Of a stretch of 64,000 bases of DNA, positions 16,601 through 23,833 are shown piece by piece (position 1 is the first letter of the stretch; each line of letters starts with the position of its first letter). The DNA is taken from NCBI RefSeq assembly GCF_037200945.1, contig NZ_JBBCGP010000001.1:1-64000 (forward strand). Direction: 5' to 3'. The position numbers and the translations under genes were made by a program. The DNA is from Methylovirgula sp. (GTDB lineage: Bacteria; Pseudomonadota; Alphaproteobacteria; Rhizobiales; Beijerinckiaceae). Below the pieces are notes generated by a model. The model saw nothing but the letters and a program-made list of their open reading frames with translations. It searched no databases and was not told where the DNA came from.

Positions 16601-17472
16601 ACCTTTTCTGCTTCGGCCTCGGCTACAGCGCACAGCATTTCATCAAGACTTACGGCGACCATTTTGAAACGATCGCCGGCACGGCGCGTAGCTATTATGC
16701 GATCGAGCGCTTGGGCGATCCGCGCATTAAAGGCTTCATGTTCGATGCCGAGCGCGCCGACCCGGAGATTGCCGATGCTCTCGCGCATGCCGACGTGCTG
16801 CTCGTCTCGATTCCGCCAGACACATCGGTTGAGCCGACGCTTGCCAAATTCGGCCGCGTGCTGTCGCAACTCCCGCAGCAGGTTAAAATCATCTATCTCT
16901 CAACCATCGGCGTCTATGGCGACCGGCACGGTGAATGGGTCGATGAGACGCGGGTGCCGGTGCCGAAACAGCCACGCTCGACCTCGCGCCTGCGGGCGGA
17001 AAAGGCCTGGCAGGCGCTGAGCCGCGACGCGCGAAAAACGATCCAGATTTTACGGCTCGCCGGCATCTACGGCCCCGGTCGCAACGCGCTCGTGCAATTG
17101 AAGAATGGCACGGCGCAGCGCGTGATCAAGCCGGATCAAATATTTAATCGCATTCATGTCGCCGACATCGGCACCGCCATCGCCGCCGCGCTCGCCTATG
17201 AAGGCGACAGCGATGTCTGGAACGTGGCGGACGATGAGCCGGCGCCGCCGCAGGATGTCATCACTTATGCCGCGAAATTGATGGGCATCGAGCCACCGCC
17301 TGAGGAGGATTTCGAGACCGCCCCCTTGAGCGCGATGGCACGCAGCTTCTATGAGGAGAACAAGCGCGCAGCAAACGGCAAGATGAAGGACGGGCTCGGC
17401 GTTACGCTGGCCTATCCGAATTATCGCGATGGATTGAACGCGCTGTGGGATGCCGGCGAAGGACGGAGATAG
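16597..17472 (+). CDS. NAD(P)-dependent SDR/epimerase family protein (YeeZ-like)
   Basis: 291 aa from ATG 16597, inside an ATGA overlap with queG. The N-terminal dinucleotide-binding motif is GLGYSAQHF (residues 6-14), a single-Gly variant of the Rossmann loop. The pattern STIGVYGDRHGEWVDET is typical of the extended SDRs annotated as YeeZ or NAD-dependent epimerase, and NRIHVADIGTAIAAAL of their substrate lobe. Frequently found next to queG in Rhizobiales. Substrate unknown. Confidence 0.85.
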   Translation: MNLFCFGLGYSAQHFIKTYGDHFETIAGTARSYYAIERLGDPRIKGFMFDAERADPEIADALAHADVLLVSIPPDTSVEPTLAKFGRVLSQLPQQVKIIYLSTIGVYGDRHGEWVDETRVPVPKQPRSTSRLRAEKAWQALSRDARKTIQILRLAGIYGPGRNALVQLKNGTAQRVIKPDQIFNRIHVADIGTAIAAALAYEGDSDVWNVADDEPAPPQDVITYAAKLMGIEPPPEEDFETAPLSAMARSFYEENKRAANGKMKDGLGVTLAYPNYRDGLNALWDAGEGRR

Positions 17473-17474
17473 GA

Positions 17475-18176
17475 ATGATCGATCTTTATTACTGGACGAC
17501 GCCGAATGGCCACAAGATCACGATGTTTCTTGAGGAAGCGAAGGTTCCTTATACGATCCACGCGATCAACATTGGCCGCGGCGAGCAGTTCAAGCCGGAA
17601 TTTCTGGCGATCGCGCCGAACAATCGCATCCCTTCCATAATTGACCGTGCGCCAAAAGACGGCGGCGAGCCGATCTCCGTTTTCGAATCCGGCGCGATCC
17701 TATTTTATCTTGCGGCGAAGACTGAAAAATTTATTTCGTCCGACGTTCGCAAGCGGGTCGCGACTATTGAATGGTTATTCTGGCAGATGGGTGGCCTCGG
17801 CCCGATGGCGGGCCAGACGCATCATTTCCGCAATTACGCGCCGGAAAAGATTCCCTATGCGATCGATCGTTATACGAACGAGACCAACCGGCTCTATGGC
17901 GTACTAAACAAGCGACTTGCGGATCATGAGTATGTCGCGGACGATTATTCGATAGCCGACATGGCCTCTTACCCTTGGATCGTGCCGCATGCGGCGCAAG
18001 GCCAGAACCTCGACGATTTTCCGCATCTGAAGCGTTGGTTCGAGGCGATCAAAGCGCGTCCGGGCACAATCGCCGCCTATGCCAAGGCGAAAGAGATCAA
18101 CGCGACGCCGCCATCCGCCCCGGACGAGGAAGCGCGCAAACATCTCTTCGGCCAGACAGCGGCCAAAACTGCTTAG
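17475..18176 (+). CDS. yfcG: Glutathione S-transferase, disulfide-bond oxidoreductase (YfcG/YghU type)
   Basis: 233 aa from ATG 17475, preceded by AGGA two bases after the SDR stop. It begins IDLYYWTTPNGHKITMFLEE, the TPNG(x)K motif of YfcG/Ure2-like nu-class GSTs, whose members reduce disulfides of glutathione and have weak peroxidase activity. NNRIPSIID and SGAILFYLA continue the thioredoxin-fold domain; the C-domain has WLFWQMGGLGPMAGQTHHF, a YfcG hallmark. Likely cotranscribed with the two preceding genes. Confidence 0.88.
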   Translation: MIDLYYWTTPNGHKITMFLEEAKVPYTIHAINIGRGEQFKPEFLAIAPNNRIPSIIDRAPKDGGEPISVFESGAILFYLAAKTEKFISSDVRKRVATIEWLFWQMGGLGPMAGQTHHFRNYAPEKIPYAIDRYTNETNRLYGVLNKRLADHEYVADDYSIADMASYPWIVPHAAQGQNLDDFPHLKRWFEAIKARPGTIAAYAKAKEINATPPSAPDEEARKHLFGQTAAKTA

Positions 18177-18281
18177 CCGTGATGCACGCGCCACAGGACA
18201 TGGCGAATTGCCCAAAAAATTCGTAGCACCCTTTTGCAAGCTGAACGATTGGCGTAATGTTCCCCGCAAGGGGATGATCGC

Positions 18282-18701
18282 GTGTCTGGTCTTGCAGCGA
18301 ATGGATTGATCGTGCCGGCTGGCGGCCTTCGCCAGAAGCCGCTGGCGCGCAATCAACTCATCGCATGCCTTGCGATCCTCGGGCTTTATCTGCAACTCGC
18401 TGCTGGCGCGCTCTGCCTGGCGGGATTCTCGGCCGCCCCGGACCCTACCGGCTTTCCGATCTGCCATGCGGCGTCCGAACAATCGCCCGCACCGAAACCC
18501 GGCAATGCGCCTGAACAACAGCAGCATTCCTGCGCATTCTGCGCATTGCATTGCCACGCGGCGTTGCTTCTGCCGCTGGCATTTGTCGTCGCCGGTCAGT
18601 CCGCGATCGTCAAACTTCCGGACGCGCTGCGGCACGTCACGCAGCCGCGTCTTCGCTATGCGATCGCAGCACAGCCACGCGGCCCCCCAAGCTTCGCCTG
18701 A
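18282..18701 (+). CDS. DUF2946-like Cys/His-rich membrane-anchored protein
   Basis: 139 aa with a GTG start. A hydrophobic segment (LIACLAILGLYLQLAAGAL) near residue 30 is followed by a periplasmic-looking part with ICHA and the cluster CAFCALHCHA, then a second hydrophobic stretch. This pattern is that of the small DUF2946 family, often found beside copper or cobalt transport genes. Here it heads a run with an outer-membrane protein, CopC and CopD, so copper handling is likely. Metal binding by the Cys/His cluster is an inference. Confidence 0.7.
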   Translation: MSGLAANGLIVPAGGLRQKPLARNQLIACLAILGLYLQLAAGALCLAGFSAAPDPTGFPICHAASEQSPAPKPGNAPEQQQHSCAFCALHCHAALLLPLAFVVAGQSAIVKLPDALRHVTQPRLRYAIAAQPRGPPSFA

Positions 18702-18823
18702 TACGACGCGGCGTCTCCGCACCCATTTCACATTCCATGCCTGTCCGACTCGTCGCGCACGACAATCTGTGCGCAGGCGCGATGACGGCGTGCTGACTCT
18801 TTCTCCTCATGCGAGGATTCTCG

Positions 18824-19783
18824 ATGATTCGATACTTTCACCGTGCATTGGCGGCCACGGCTCTCCTGCTCGCCACAAGCCCGCTTTACGCCCACACGAT
18901 CGTGGGCAATCGCGTATTTCCTGCGACGCTAACGATCGATGATCCGGGCGTTAACGACGAACTCGCCTTGCCAACATTTTCCTATCTGCAATCGGCCAAT
19001 CCGGATGGCTCGCTCGGTCCGGTTTCCTATTCGCTCGGATGGGAATATGCCAAAACGATCACGCCTGATTTCGGCCTGTCCATCGGTTCCGACGGCTATA
19101 CGTGGCAGCGCAATCCCAAGGCTGAAGGCTGGTCGAACATCGAAACCGAAGCGAAATTCGCGTTCTTTCAGGATCCCGCGCATGAGTTCATCATGTCGGC
19201 TGCGGTAAGCGCGGAGATCGGCAATACCGGAAGTTCGCAAAGCGCATCGCTCCCGTCCGATCCGTTCTCGACGATCACGCCGAAATTCTTCATCGGTAGG
19301 GGGTTCGGCGACGTGTCTGCCGATTGGGTGCGGCCCTTCGCCGTCACAGGCGAAGTGGACTATTCGATCCCAACCGTCACTATCAATTCCGACGGTAGCT
19401 ATAATCCGACGGTACTGACTTACGGCGCGTCGCTGCAATACAGTCTGCTCTACGAAAATTCGTTCGTGCATCAATTGCCGGATGTCTTCAATCGGCTGAT
19501 CCCCGCCTTCGAGGGCATTTTCAGCACGCCCGTAGCCAATCTCGGCCCCGCCGACCCCGACGACTTTTCCACCCGCGATACCACGGGTGTCGTCGGCCCC
19601 TCGCTCTATTACATCGGCCAATATTTCGAGATCGGCGTCATGGCGCAAATTCCGATCAACCGCGCCAGCGGTTCGCATGTCGGCGCTTTGGCCGTTCTCG
19701 ACATCTTTCTTGACGACGTGGCGCCGACCAGTCTCGGCAAGCCGCTGTTCAGCGCGCCCTTGTCTCCCCTCGCGCATTATTGA
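18824..19783 (+). CDS. Outer-membrane beta-barrel-like protein in copper cluster, unknown function
   Basis: 319 aa from ATG 18824, preceded by GAGGA; ATG 18809 is an alternative. Signal peptide MIRYFHRALAATALLLATS ends near PLYA-HT. The rest has alternating short amphipathic strands with aromatic ends (GPVSYSLGWEYAKTITPDFG, IETEAKFAFFQDPAHEF, TLTYGASLQYSLLY-like), compatible with a transporter-type barrel. I do not recognise a named family. It ends 11 bases before the CopC gene start and is probably cotranscribed with it, so a role in copper passage or sensing at the outer membrane is possible. Confidence 0.7.
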   Translation: MIRYFHRALAATALLLATSPLYAHTIVGNRVFPATLTIDDPGVNDELALPTFSYLQSANPDGSLGPVSYSLGWEYAKTITPDFGLSIGSDGYTWQRNPKAEGWSNIETEAKFAFFQDPAHEFIMSAAVSAEIGNTGSSQSASLPSDPFSTITPKFFIGRGFGDVSADWVRPFAVTGEVDYSIPTVTINSDGSYNPTVLTYGASLQYSLLYENSFVHQLPDVFNRLIPAFEGIFSTPVANLGPADPDDFSTRDTTGVVGPSLYYIGQYFEIGVMAQIPINRASGSHVGALAVLDIFLDDVAPTSLGKPLFSAPLSPLAHY

Positions 19784-19794
19784 AGGACATGATC

Positions 19795-20157
19795 ATGAAG
19801 CGGATATTTTCTCTCATCGCTGTCGGCGTTGCCTTGATGCTGCTTGACGGCCAAGCGTTCGCGCACGCGTTTCTCGATCATGCCGTGCCGGGCGTCGGCA
19901 CGACGGTCGCCGGGTCACCCGTCGAACTGGAGCTGACCTTCACCGAGGACATTGTGCCGGCCTTCTCCGGCGTGCATGTGGCGACCGAAGGCGGCGCAGC
20001 AATAGCAGCCGGCAAAGCTGTTCCCGGCCCGGCGAATACGTTGCATGTCAGGCTCGCCCACGCTCTCAAACCCGGCACTTACGTCGTCACCTGGCACGTG
20101 GTCTCCGTAGATACGCATCATACGCAGGGCTCGTACAAATTCACTATCGCGCCATGA
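19795..20157 (+). CDS. copC: Periplasmic copper-binding protein CopC
   Basis: 120 aa from ATG 19795 (GAAGGA lies 9-14 bases upstream; ATG 19780 and 19789 are alternatives). The signal peptide ends at QAFA, giving a mature N-terminus HAFLDHAVPG, whose first His is a Cu(II) ligand in CopC. ELTFTEDIVPAFSGV and the C-terminal VVSVDTHHTQGSYKF, with conserved Asp-x-His, complete the site. It delivers or holds copper in the periplasm with CopD encoded 61 bases downstream. Confidence 0.93.
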   Translation: MKRIFSLIAVGVALMLLDGQAFAHAFLDHAVPGVGTTVAGSPVELELTFTEDIVPAFSGVHVATEGGAAIAAGKAVPGPANTLHVRLAHALKPGTYVVTWHVVSVDTHHTQGSYKFTIAP

Positions 20158-20218
20158 CCGAAGCCGCGCGCCGAACTGTTAATGCCGGCGCGCGGCCCTT
20201 TGCAAAGCGGATGCCCTC

Positions 20219-21121
20219 GTGACAATTCTGCAAATTCTCGTCGCCGCGCGCTGGGTCCATTTCGCCGGGCTATTCGTCCTCTTCGGCTGTCCACTGTCGT
20301 TTCTTGTGGTGCGCGGCGCGGACAAAACCGACGCGGCGCGGATCGGCAATTCGCTCCACAGATTGCTGCCGATCATAGCGGCGGCCGCGGGCATCTCCGG
20401 CCTTGTCTGGATTGCGGCCCTCATCGCCAACATGGCTGGCAGCTTTGCAGAGGCCGCCACGGGCGAGACGCTGCAGGCGTTCTTCTTCGAGACGCAGTTC
20501 GGCCCGATCGTGATTGTCCGGCTGGTTCTGCTCTTTGTGGCAATGGTAGTTCTCGTATTACCCCGCAATATCCGGTTCGGCACATGGCTCGTCGTAAGCA
20601 CCGGCTTACTCATCAACCAGGCATGGCTCGGCCATGCCGCCAACGGTGGCGCCAGCCTGTTTGGCGCATTGATGATCGGCATCTATGCGGTCCATGTCCT
20701 GGCCGCCGCAGCCTGGGTCGGCGGCTTGCCGGTGCTACTGTTTGCGCTTTTTTCTGGCCGCCGGGCGCGCCGCGCCGATGACAATGCCGCAATCCTGTCG
20801 CGTTATTCGACCCTTGCGACCGGCGCCGTTACGCTCATCCTTCTGAGCGGCGTCGCCAACGCCCTGTTTCGGGTGCATGGCCAATTTGGACGCCTCTACG
20901 CCACAGGTTATGGCGATATCCTCGCGATCAAGCTTCTGCTCGTCGCGCTCATGCTGGGCCTGGCCTCTTACAATCGTTTCATCGCAATGCCGCGGCTTGG
21001 CGCGGCCACGCCGGAGTCTGCTCCGGCTAACCTCGGTCGCAGCATCGGCGCCGAACTCATATTGGGCGTGCTCGTGATCGGCGCGGCGGCGCTCCTCGGT
21101 GTCACGCCGCCGCCGGATTAG
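20219..21121 (+). CDS. copD: Inner-membrane copper transport protein CopD
   Basis: 300 aa with a GTG start. About eight transmembrane helices: examples are WVHFAGLFVLFGCPLSFLVV, IIAAAAGISGLVWIAALIA, IVRLVLLFVAMVVLVL and LIGIYAVHVLAAAAWVGGL-like segments. His residues in the helices (WVHFAG, AVHVLAAAAW) fit the CopD family (PF05425). It imports copper to the cytoplasm together with CopC. Likely the last gene of the 18282-21121 copper operon. Confidence 0.9.
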   Translation: MTILQILVAARWVHFAGLFVLFGCPLSFLVVRGADKTDAARIGNSLHRLLPIIAAAAGISGLVWIAALIANMAGSFAEAATGETLQAFFFETQFGPIVIVRLVLLFVAMVVLVLPRNIRFGTWLVVSTGLLINQAWLGHAANGGASLFGALMIGIYAVHVLAAAAWVGGLPVLLFALFSGRRARRADDNAAILSRYSTLATGAVTLILLSGVANALFRVHGQFGRLYATGYGDILAIKLLLVALMLGLASYNRFIAMPRLGAATPESAPANLGRSIGAELILGVLVIGAAALLGVTPPPD

Positions 21122-21206
21122 CGGCATAATGGAGGTCTTGCTTTCGATCTATGGGCTGGCTCAGACTCCACAGACAAACACGGCTCGCACACGCGGAAGG
21201 ACCAAA

Positions 21207-21536
21207 ATGTCGAAATCGATCGAGATTGCCGTGCCGCACAACCTCGGCGTCGAGGAAGCCCGGCGTCGTGTCGCCACCGAAATCGAGCAGCTCCGGAACG
21301 AGTACGTCAATAAATTTGCCTATTCGGAAATTGCCTGGGTGGGCGACACCGCCAATATCCGCGTCGTGGCGCTCGCCCAAGAGGTGAAGGCGCGCGTCGA
21401 CGTGCTGGCCGACAGCGTCCATATCGAGATCATTCTGCCCTGGCTCCTCGCAAGGCTCGCGGCGCCGTTGCAGAACAAGCTCGCGGCGACGACGAAAGAC
21501 ACCTTGTCGCTCGGCTTTTCGCCGAAGAAATCCTGA
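21207..21536 (+). CDS. Polyhydroxyalkanoic acid system family protein
   Basis: 109 aa from ATG 21207 (GGAAGG lies 8-13 bases upstream). It matches the PHA_gran_rgn family: SIEIAVPHNLGVEEARRR at the N-terminus and a C-terminal IEIILPWLLARLAAPLQNKL. Family members are found near polyhydroxyalkanoate genes and in many alphaproteobacteria; the exact role is unsettled. No PHA synthase gene is in this window. Confidence 0.85.
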   Translation: MSKSIEIAVPHNLGVEEARRRVATEIEQLRNEYVNKFAYSEIAWVGDTANIRVVALAQEVKARVDVLADSVHIEIILPWLLARLAAPLQNKLAATTKDTLSLGFSPKKS

Positions 21537-21833
21537 GCCTAACTTATCAAGCGCGGCAATGAACTCCTTGTGATTATGCATTTAAGCCATTGTTGCAAAT
21601 GAATATTTCTGGATGGCACGAAGAGCGTGTGCCCACGCACTGACAAATTGTTCATTCGGAGTTCAAGTATTCTGAGTTAGCAATGTTCGCTAAGGGTCCG
21701 CTGAAGGGCGCAGGCTGTAACGGGTCCTCCATTGCAGCGGTAACCGACGGATGGGGAACTGCTGGGATCATCTGAAACTTATGTGTTCAGGTCCGGCATG
21801 AGTACGCCGGCCATTGAATCAGAGGAGAGAGCA
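21537..21833. other. Intergenic region upstream of the His/Gly-rich gene
   Basis: Noncoding-looking 297 bases. The only structures seen are a short hairpin, CCGGC...GCCGG, at about 21793-21810, and an AGAGGAGAGA Shine-Dalgarno at 21821-21830 just before the next start. No promoter could be assigned with confidence. Confidence 0.4.
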
Positions 21834-22196
21834 ATGTCGCCTTTCATGAAGAAGTTGGCAGCCAGTAGTCTGGTCGCCACGACTCTCAGCTTCGGCCTTG
21901 TGGCCTCATCGACCCCCGCCGCAGCGTTCCACGGTGGCGGTGGTTTCCACGGTGGCGGTTTCCACGGTGGCGGCTTCCATGGTGGCGGCTGGCACGGCGG
22001 CGGCTGGCACGGTGGCGGCTGGCGCGGCGGTTATGGCTACGGACGTGGCTGGGGTTGGGGCGGAGCCGGGCTCGGTCTTGGTCTCGCGGCTGGTGCCCTT
22101 GCGGCCCCGTATTATTACGGCGGTGGCTATGGTTACCCCTGCGGCTATTATTATCGCTGCGGCGGCTACTACGGATATCCTTACTATCCCTATTAA
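21834..22196 (+). CDS. Secreted His/Gly-rich repeat protein
   Basis: 120 aa from ATG 21834, with a strong AGGAGAGA upstream. Signal peptide (KKLAASSLVATTLSFGLVAS, cleavage near PAAA-FH). The mature part has seven FHGGG/WHGGG-type units in a row, then a Gly/Trp segment, a hydrophobic LGLGLAAGALAAPYY stretch and a Tyr/Gly-rich tail with two Cys (CGYYYRCGGYYG). Such small exported proteins are common in Hyphomicrobiales and have no known function. The His density suggests metal binding, which is only an inference. Confidence 0.85.
   Translation: MSPFMKKLAASSLVATTLSFGLVASSTPAAAFHGGGGFHGGGFHGGGFHGGGWHGGGWHGGGWRGGYGYGRGWGWGGAGLGLGLAAGALAAPYYYGGGYGYPCGYYYRCGGYYGYPYYPY
21927..22030 (+). repeat. In-frame tandem repeat (about 15 bp units) encoding FHGGG/WHGGG
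   Basis: Units such as TTCCACGGTGGCGG follow one another with third-base and Phe/Trp changes. Near-identical DNA units indicate expansion by replication slippage within the His/Gly-rich gene. Confidence 0.85.
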
Positions 22197-22237
22197 GCCT
22201 CAGCTTTCCTGAGAATAAGCCTCAGCTTTCCTGAGAA
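22194..22237. repeat. Perfect 22-bp tandem duplication of a small hairpin at the stop codon
   Basis: The 22-base unit TAAGCCTCAGCTTTCCTGAG+AA occurs twice back to back (22194-22215, 22216-22237). Each unit holds the inverted repeat CTCAG-N5-CTGAG, and the first TAA is the stop codon of the His/Gly-rich gene. It may be a transcript-end structure or just a slippage product. Confidence 0.85.
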
Positions 22238-22269
22238 ATTCAGGCCGTTTCGACGGTTAACGAGATGCA

Positions 22270-22306
22270 CGGCAAACCATCCCACGGGTGGCTTGCCGTT
22301 TTGTTT
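22270..22306 (+). terminator. Rho-independent terminator of the His/Gly-rich gene
   Basis: CGGCAAACCATCC pairs with GGGTGGCTTGCCG with one mismatch and one wobble around a CAC loop, followed by TTTTGTTT. The stem is long and GC-rich. Confidence 0.85.
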
Positions 22307-22454
22307 GGTCCCATGAAGCCCGGGCTTAACGCTTTGCGCTTGTCGCCTGCGAGCGAAGCAACCCCGCGACCCTATGTGCGCTAGCGCACCGACCTTCGAG
22401 CCTCCCGCCCTATTGTCGGCTTGCGGCGTTAGAGGTTGAGTGGAGGGGCAAGCG

Positions 22455-22757
22455 ATGTCGTCCCGGCAGATCCTCGATGGTAGCGTAATTCGGTCATTGG
22501 CGGTGGGCGTGGGTTTGTCAGGCTTGGCAGCAGCGCTGGTTTTTGGCTCGCCAATTTTTGGTTCGCCGATGCGGGCCGATCTCGGGTATCACAGCCTTCC
22601 GGTTGAGAAGACCGCCTATGCTCCTTTGGCGCAGGGCCCGGCTGTGGCTCTGACTCGCAATAGCGACGACGAATGCGTCAGCGCGACCAAAGTCGTCACC
22701 GTGGCGCAGGGCCCCTATGGCGGGCTTTATGTTCCGCGCGGAATGACCTGCGAATAA
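22455..22757 (+). CDS. Small exported hypothetical protein
   Basis: 100 aa from ATG 22455, with GGAGGGG at 22442-22448 as ribosome-binding site; a GTG at 22440 is less likely. A hydrophobic segment, VGVGLSGLAAALVFGSPIF, spans about residues 14-34; the C-terminal part has two Cys (DDECVSATK and RGMTCE), which could form a disulfide in the periplasm. Not recognised. It is a lone gene between the His/Gly-rich gene and the exonuclease gene. Confidence 0.65.
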   Translation: MSSRQILDGSVIRSLAVGVGLSGLAAALVFGSPIFGSPMRADLGYHSLPVEKTAYAPLAQGPAVALTRNSDDECVSATKVVTVAQGPYGGLYVPRGMTCE

Positions 22758-22810
22758 GTTAAAGATTGCGCGAGCTTTCGCGGCGGGAACTGCGTGCTTA
22801 TCTTTGAGGC

Positions 22811-23833
22811 ATGCAAACCGACGATCTTCTAAAGTTGGAACCCGCCGGACTTTATTGCGCGGCGGGTGATTTTTTTATCGATCCGCTGCGTCCGGTGCCG
22901 CGCGCACTTATTACCCATGCTCATGCCGACCACGCGCGTCCCGGTCATGCACAAGTGCTGGCGACCGCTGAGACGCTTGCGATCATGGCAATCCGCTATG
23001 GCGAAAATTTCGCGGGTACGACGCAAGCCGTAAGCTATGGCGAAACGCTGAATCTCGGCGGCGTTGACGTGAGCTTTCATCCGGCGGGTCATGTGCTGGG
23101 CTCCGCACAAATTCTGCTTGCGCGTGGCAGCGCCCGGACCGTCGTCTCGGGTGATTACAAACGCGAGCGCGACCCGACCTGCGAAACATTCGTTCCGCTC
23201 GCCTGCGATACGTTCATCAGCGAAGCGACATTTGGCTTGCCGGTGTTCCGGCACGCGCAAACCCACGTCGAGATCGACAAACTGCTCGCGTCACAAAGGC
23301 TTTTTCCGGAACGCACGCATCTTGTCGGCGCCTACGCGCTCGGCAAGGCACAACGCATGATCGCGCTCTTGCGCGAGGCCGGCTACGACCGCCCGATCTA
23401 CATCCATGGCGCGCTGGAAAAGATCACCGCGTATTATCAAGCCGTCGGCATCAACCTCGGCGATGTGCGCAAGGCCGCCGGCGCCGGCGCATTGCCCGGC
23501 GAAATTGTTCTGTGTCCGCCGAGCGCCGTCAACGATCTCTGGAGCCGGAAATTCGCCGAACCGTTGACGGCCTTCGCCTCCGGCTGGATGCGCATTCGCG
23601 CCCATGCACGCCAGCGCGGCATCGAATTGCCGCTTGTGATCTCCGATCATGCCGATTGGGATGGGCTCTGTGCAACCATCAGCGAGACGGGATGCCGGAC
23701 ACTCCTCGTCACGCATGGCGAGGAGGACGCTCTGGTGCATTGCTTCCGTCAGCGTGGTTTGCAGGCCGAACCACTGCACATTCTCGCTTATGGCGATGAA
23801 GACGCCGACACATCGGCCGAGAGCGGCGCGTGA
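22811..23833 (+). CDS. Ligase-associated DNA-damage-response exonuclease (metallo-beta-lactamase fold)
   Basis: 340 aa. A metallo-beta-lactamase nuclease with HxHxDH in THAHADHARPGH (residues ~36-47), FHPAGHVLGSAQI, VVSGDYKRE and a C-terminal beta-CASP-like part with ISDHADWDGL. This is the exonuclease of the LPD repair cluster (TIGR04122 type), which is usually encoded with an ATP-dependent ligase, a DEXH helicase and PdeM. Its TGA overlaps the GTG start of the ligase gene (GTGA at 23830-23833). The helicase and PdeM genes are not in this window. Confidence 0.92.
   Translation: MQTDDLLKLEPAGLYCAAGDFFIDPLRPVPRALITHAHADHARPGHAQVLATAETLAIMAIRYGENFAGTTQAVSYGETLNLGGVDVSFHPAGHVLGSAQILLARGSARTVVSGDYKRERDPTCETFVPLACDTFISEATFGLPVFRHAQTHVEIDKLLASQRLFPERTHLVGAYALGKAQRMIALLREAGYDRPIYIHGALEKITAYYQAVGINLGDVRKAAGAGALPGEIVLCPPSAVNDLWSRKFAEPLTAFASGWMRIRAHARQRGIELPLVISDHADWDGLCATISETGCRTLLVTHGEEDALVHCFRQRGLQAEPLHILAYGDEDADTSAESGA

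Noticed and set aside
21927..22030. CRISPR-like array in the His/Gly-rich gene
   Set aside because: The repeats are contiguous and in frame with a signal-peptide protein, with no spacers. They encode FHGGG units.
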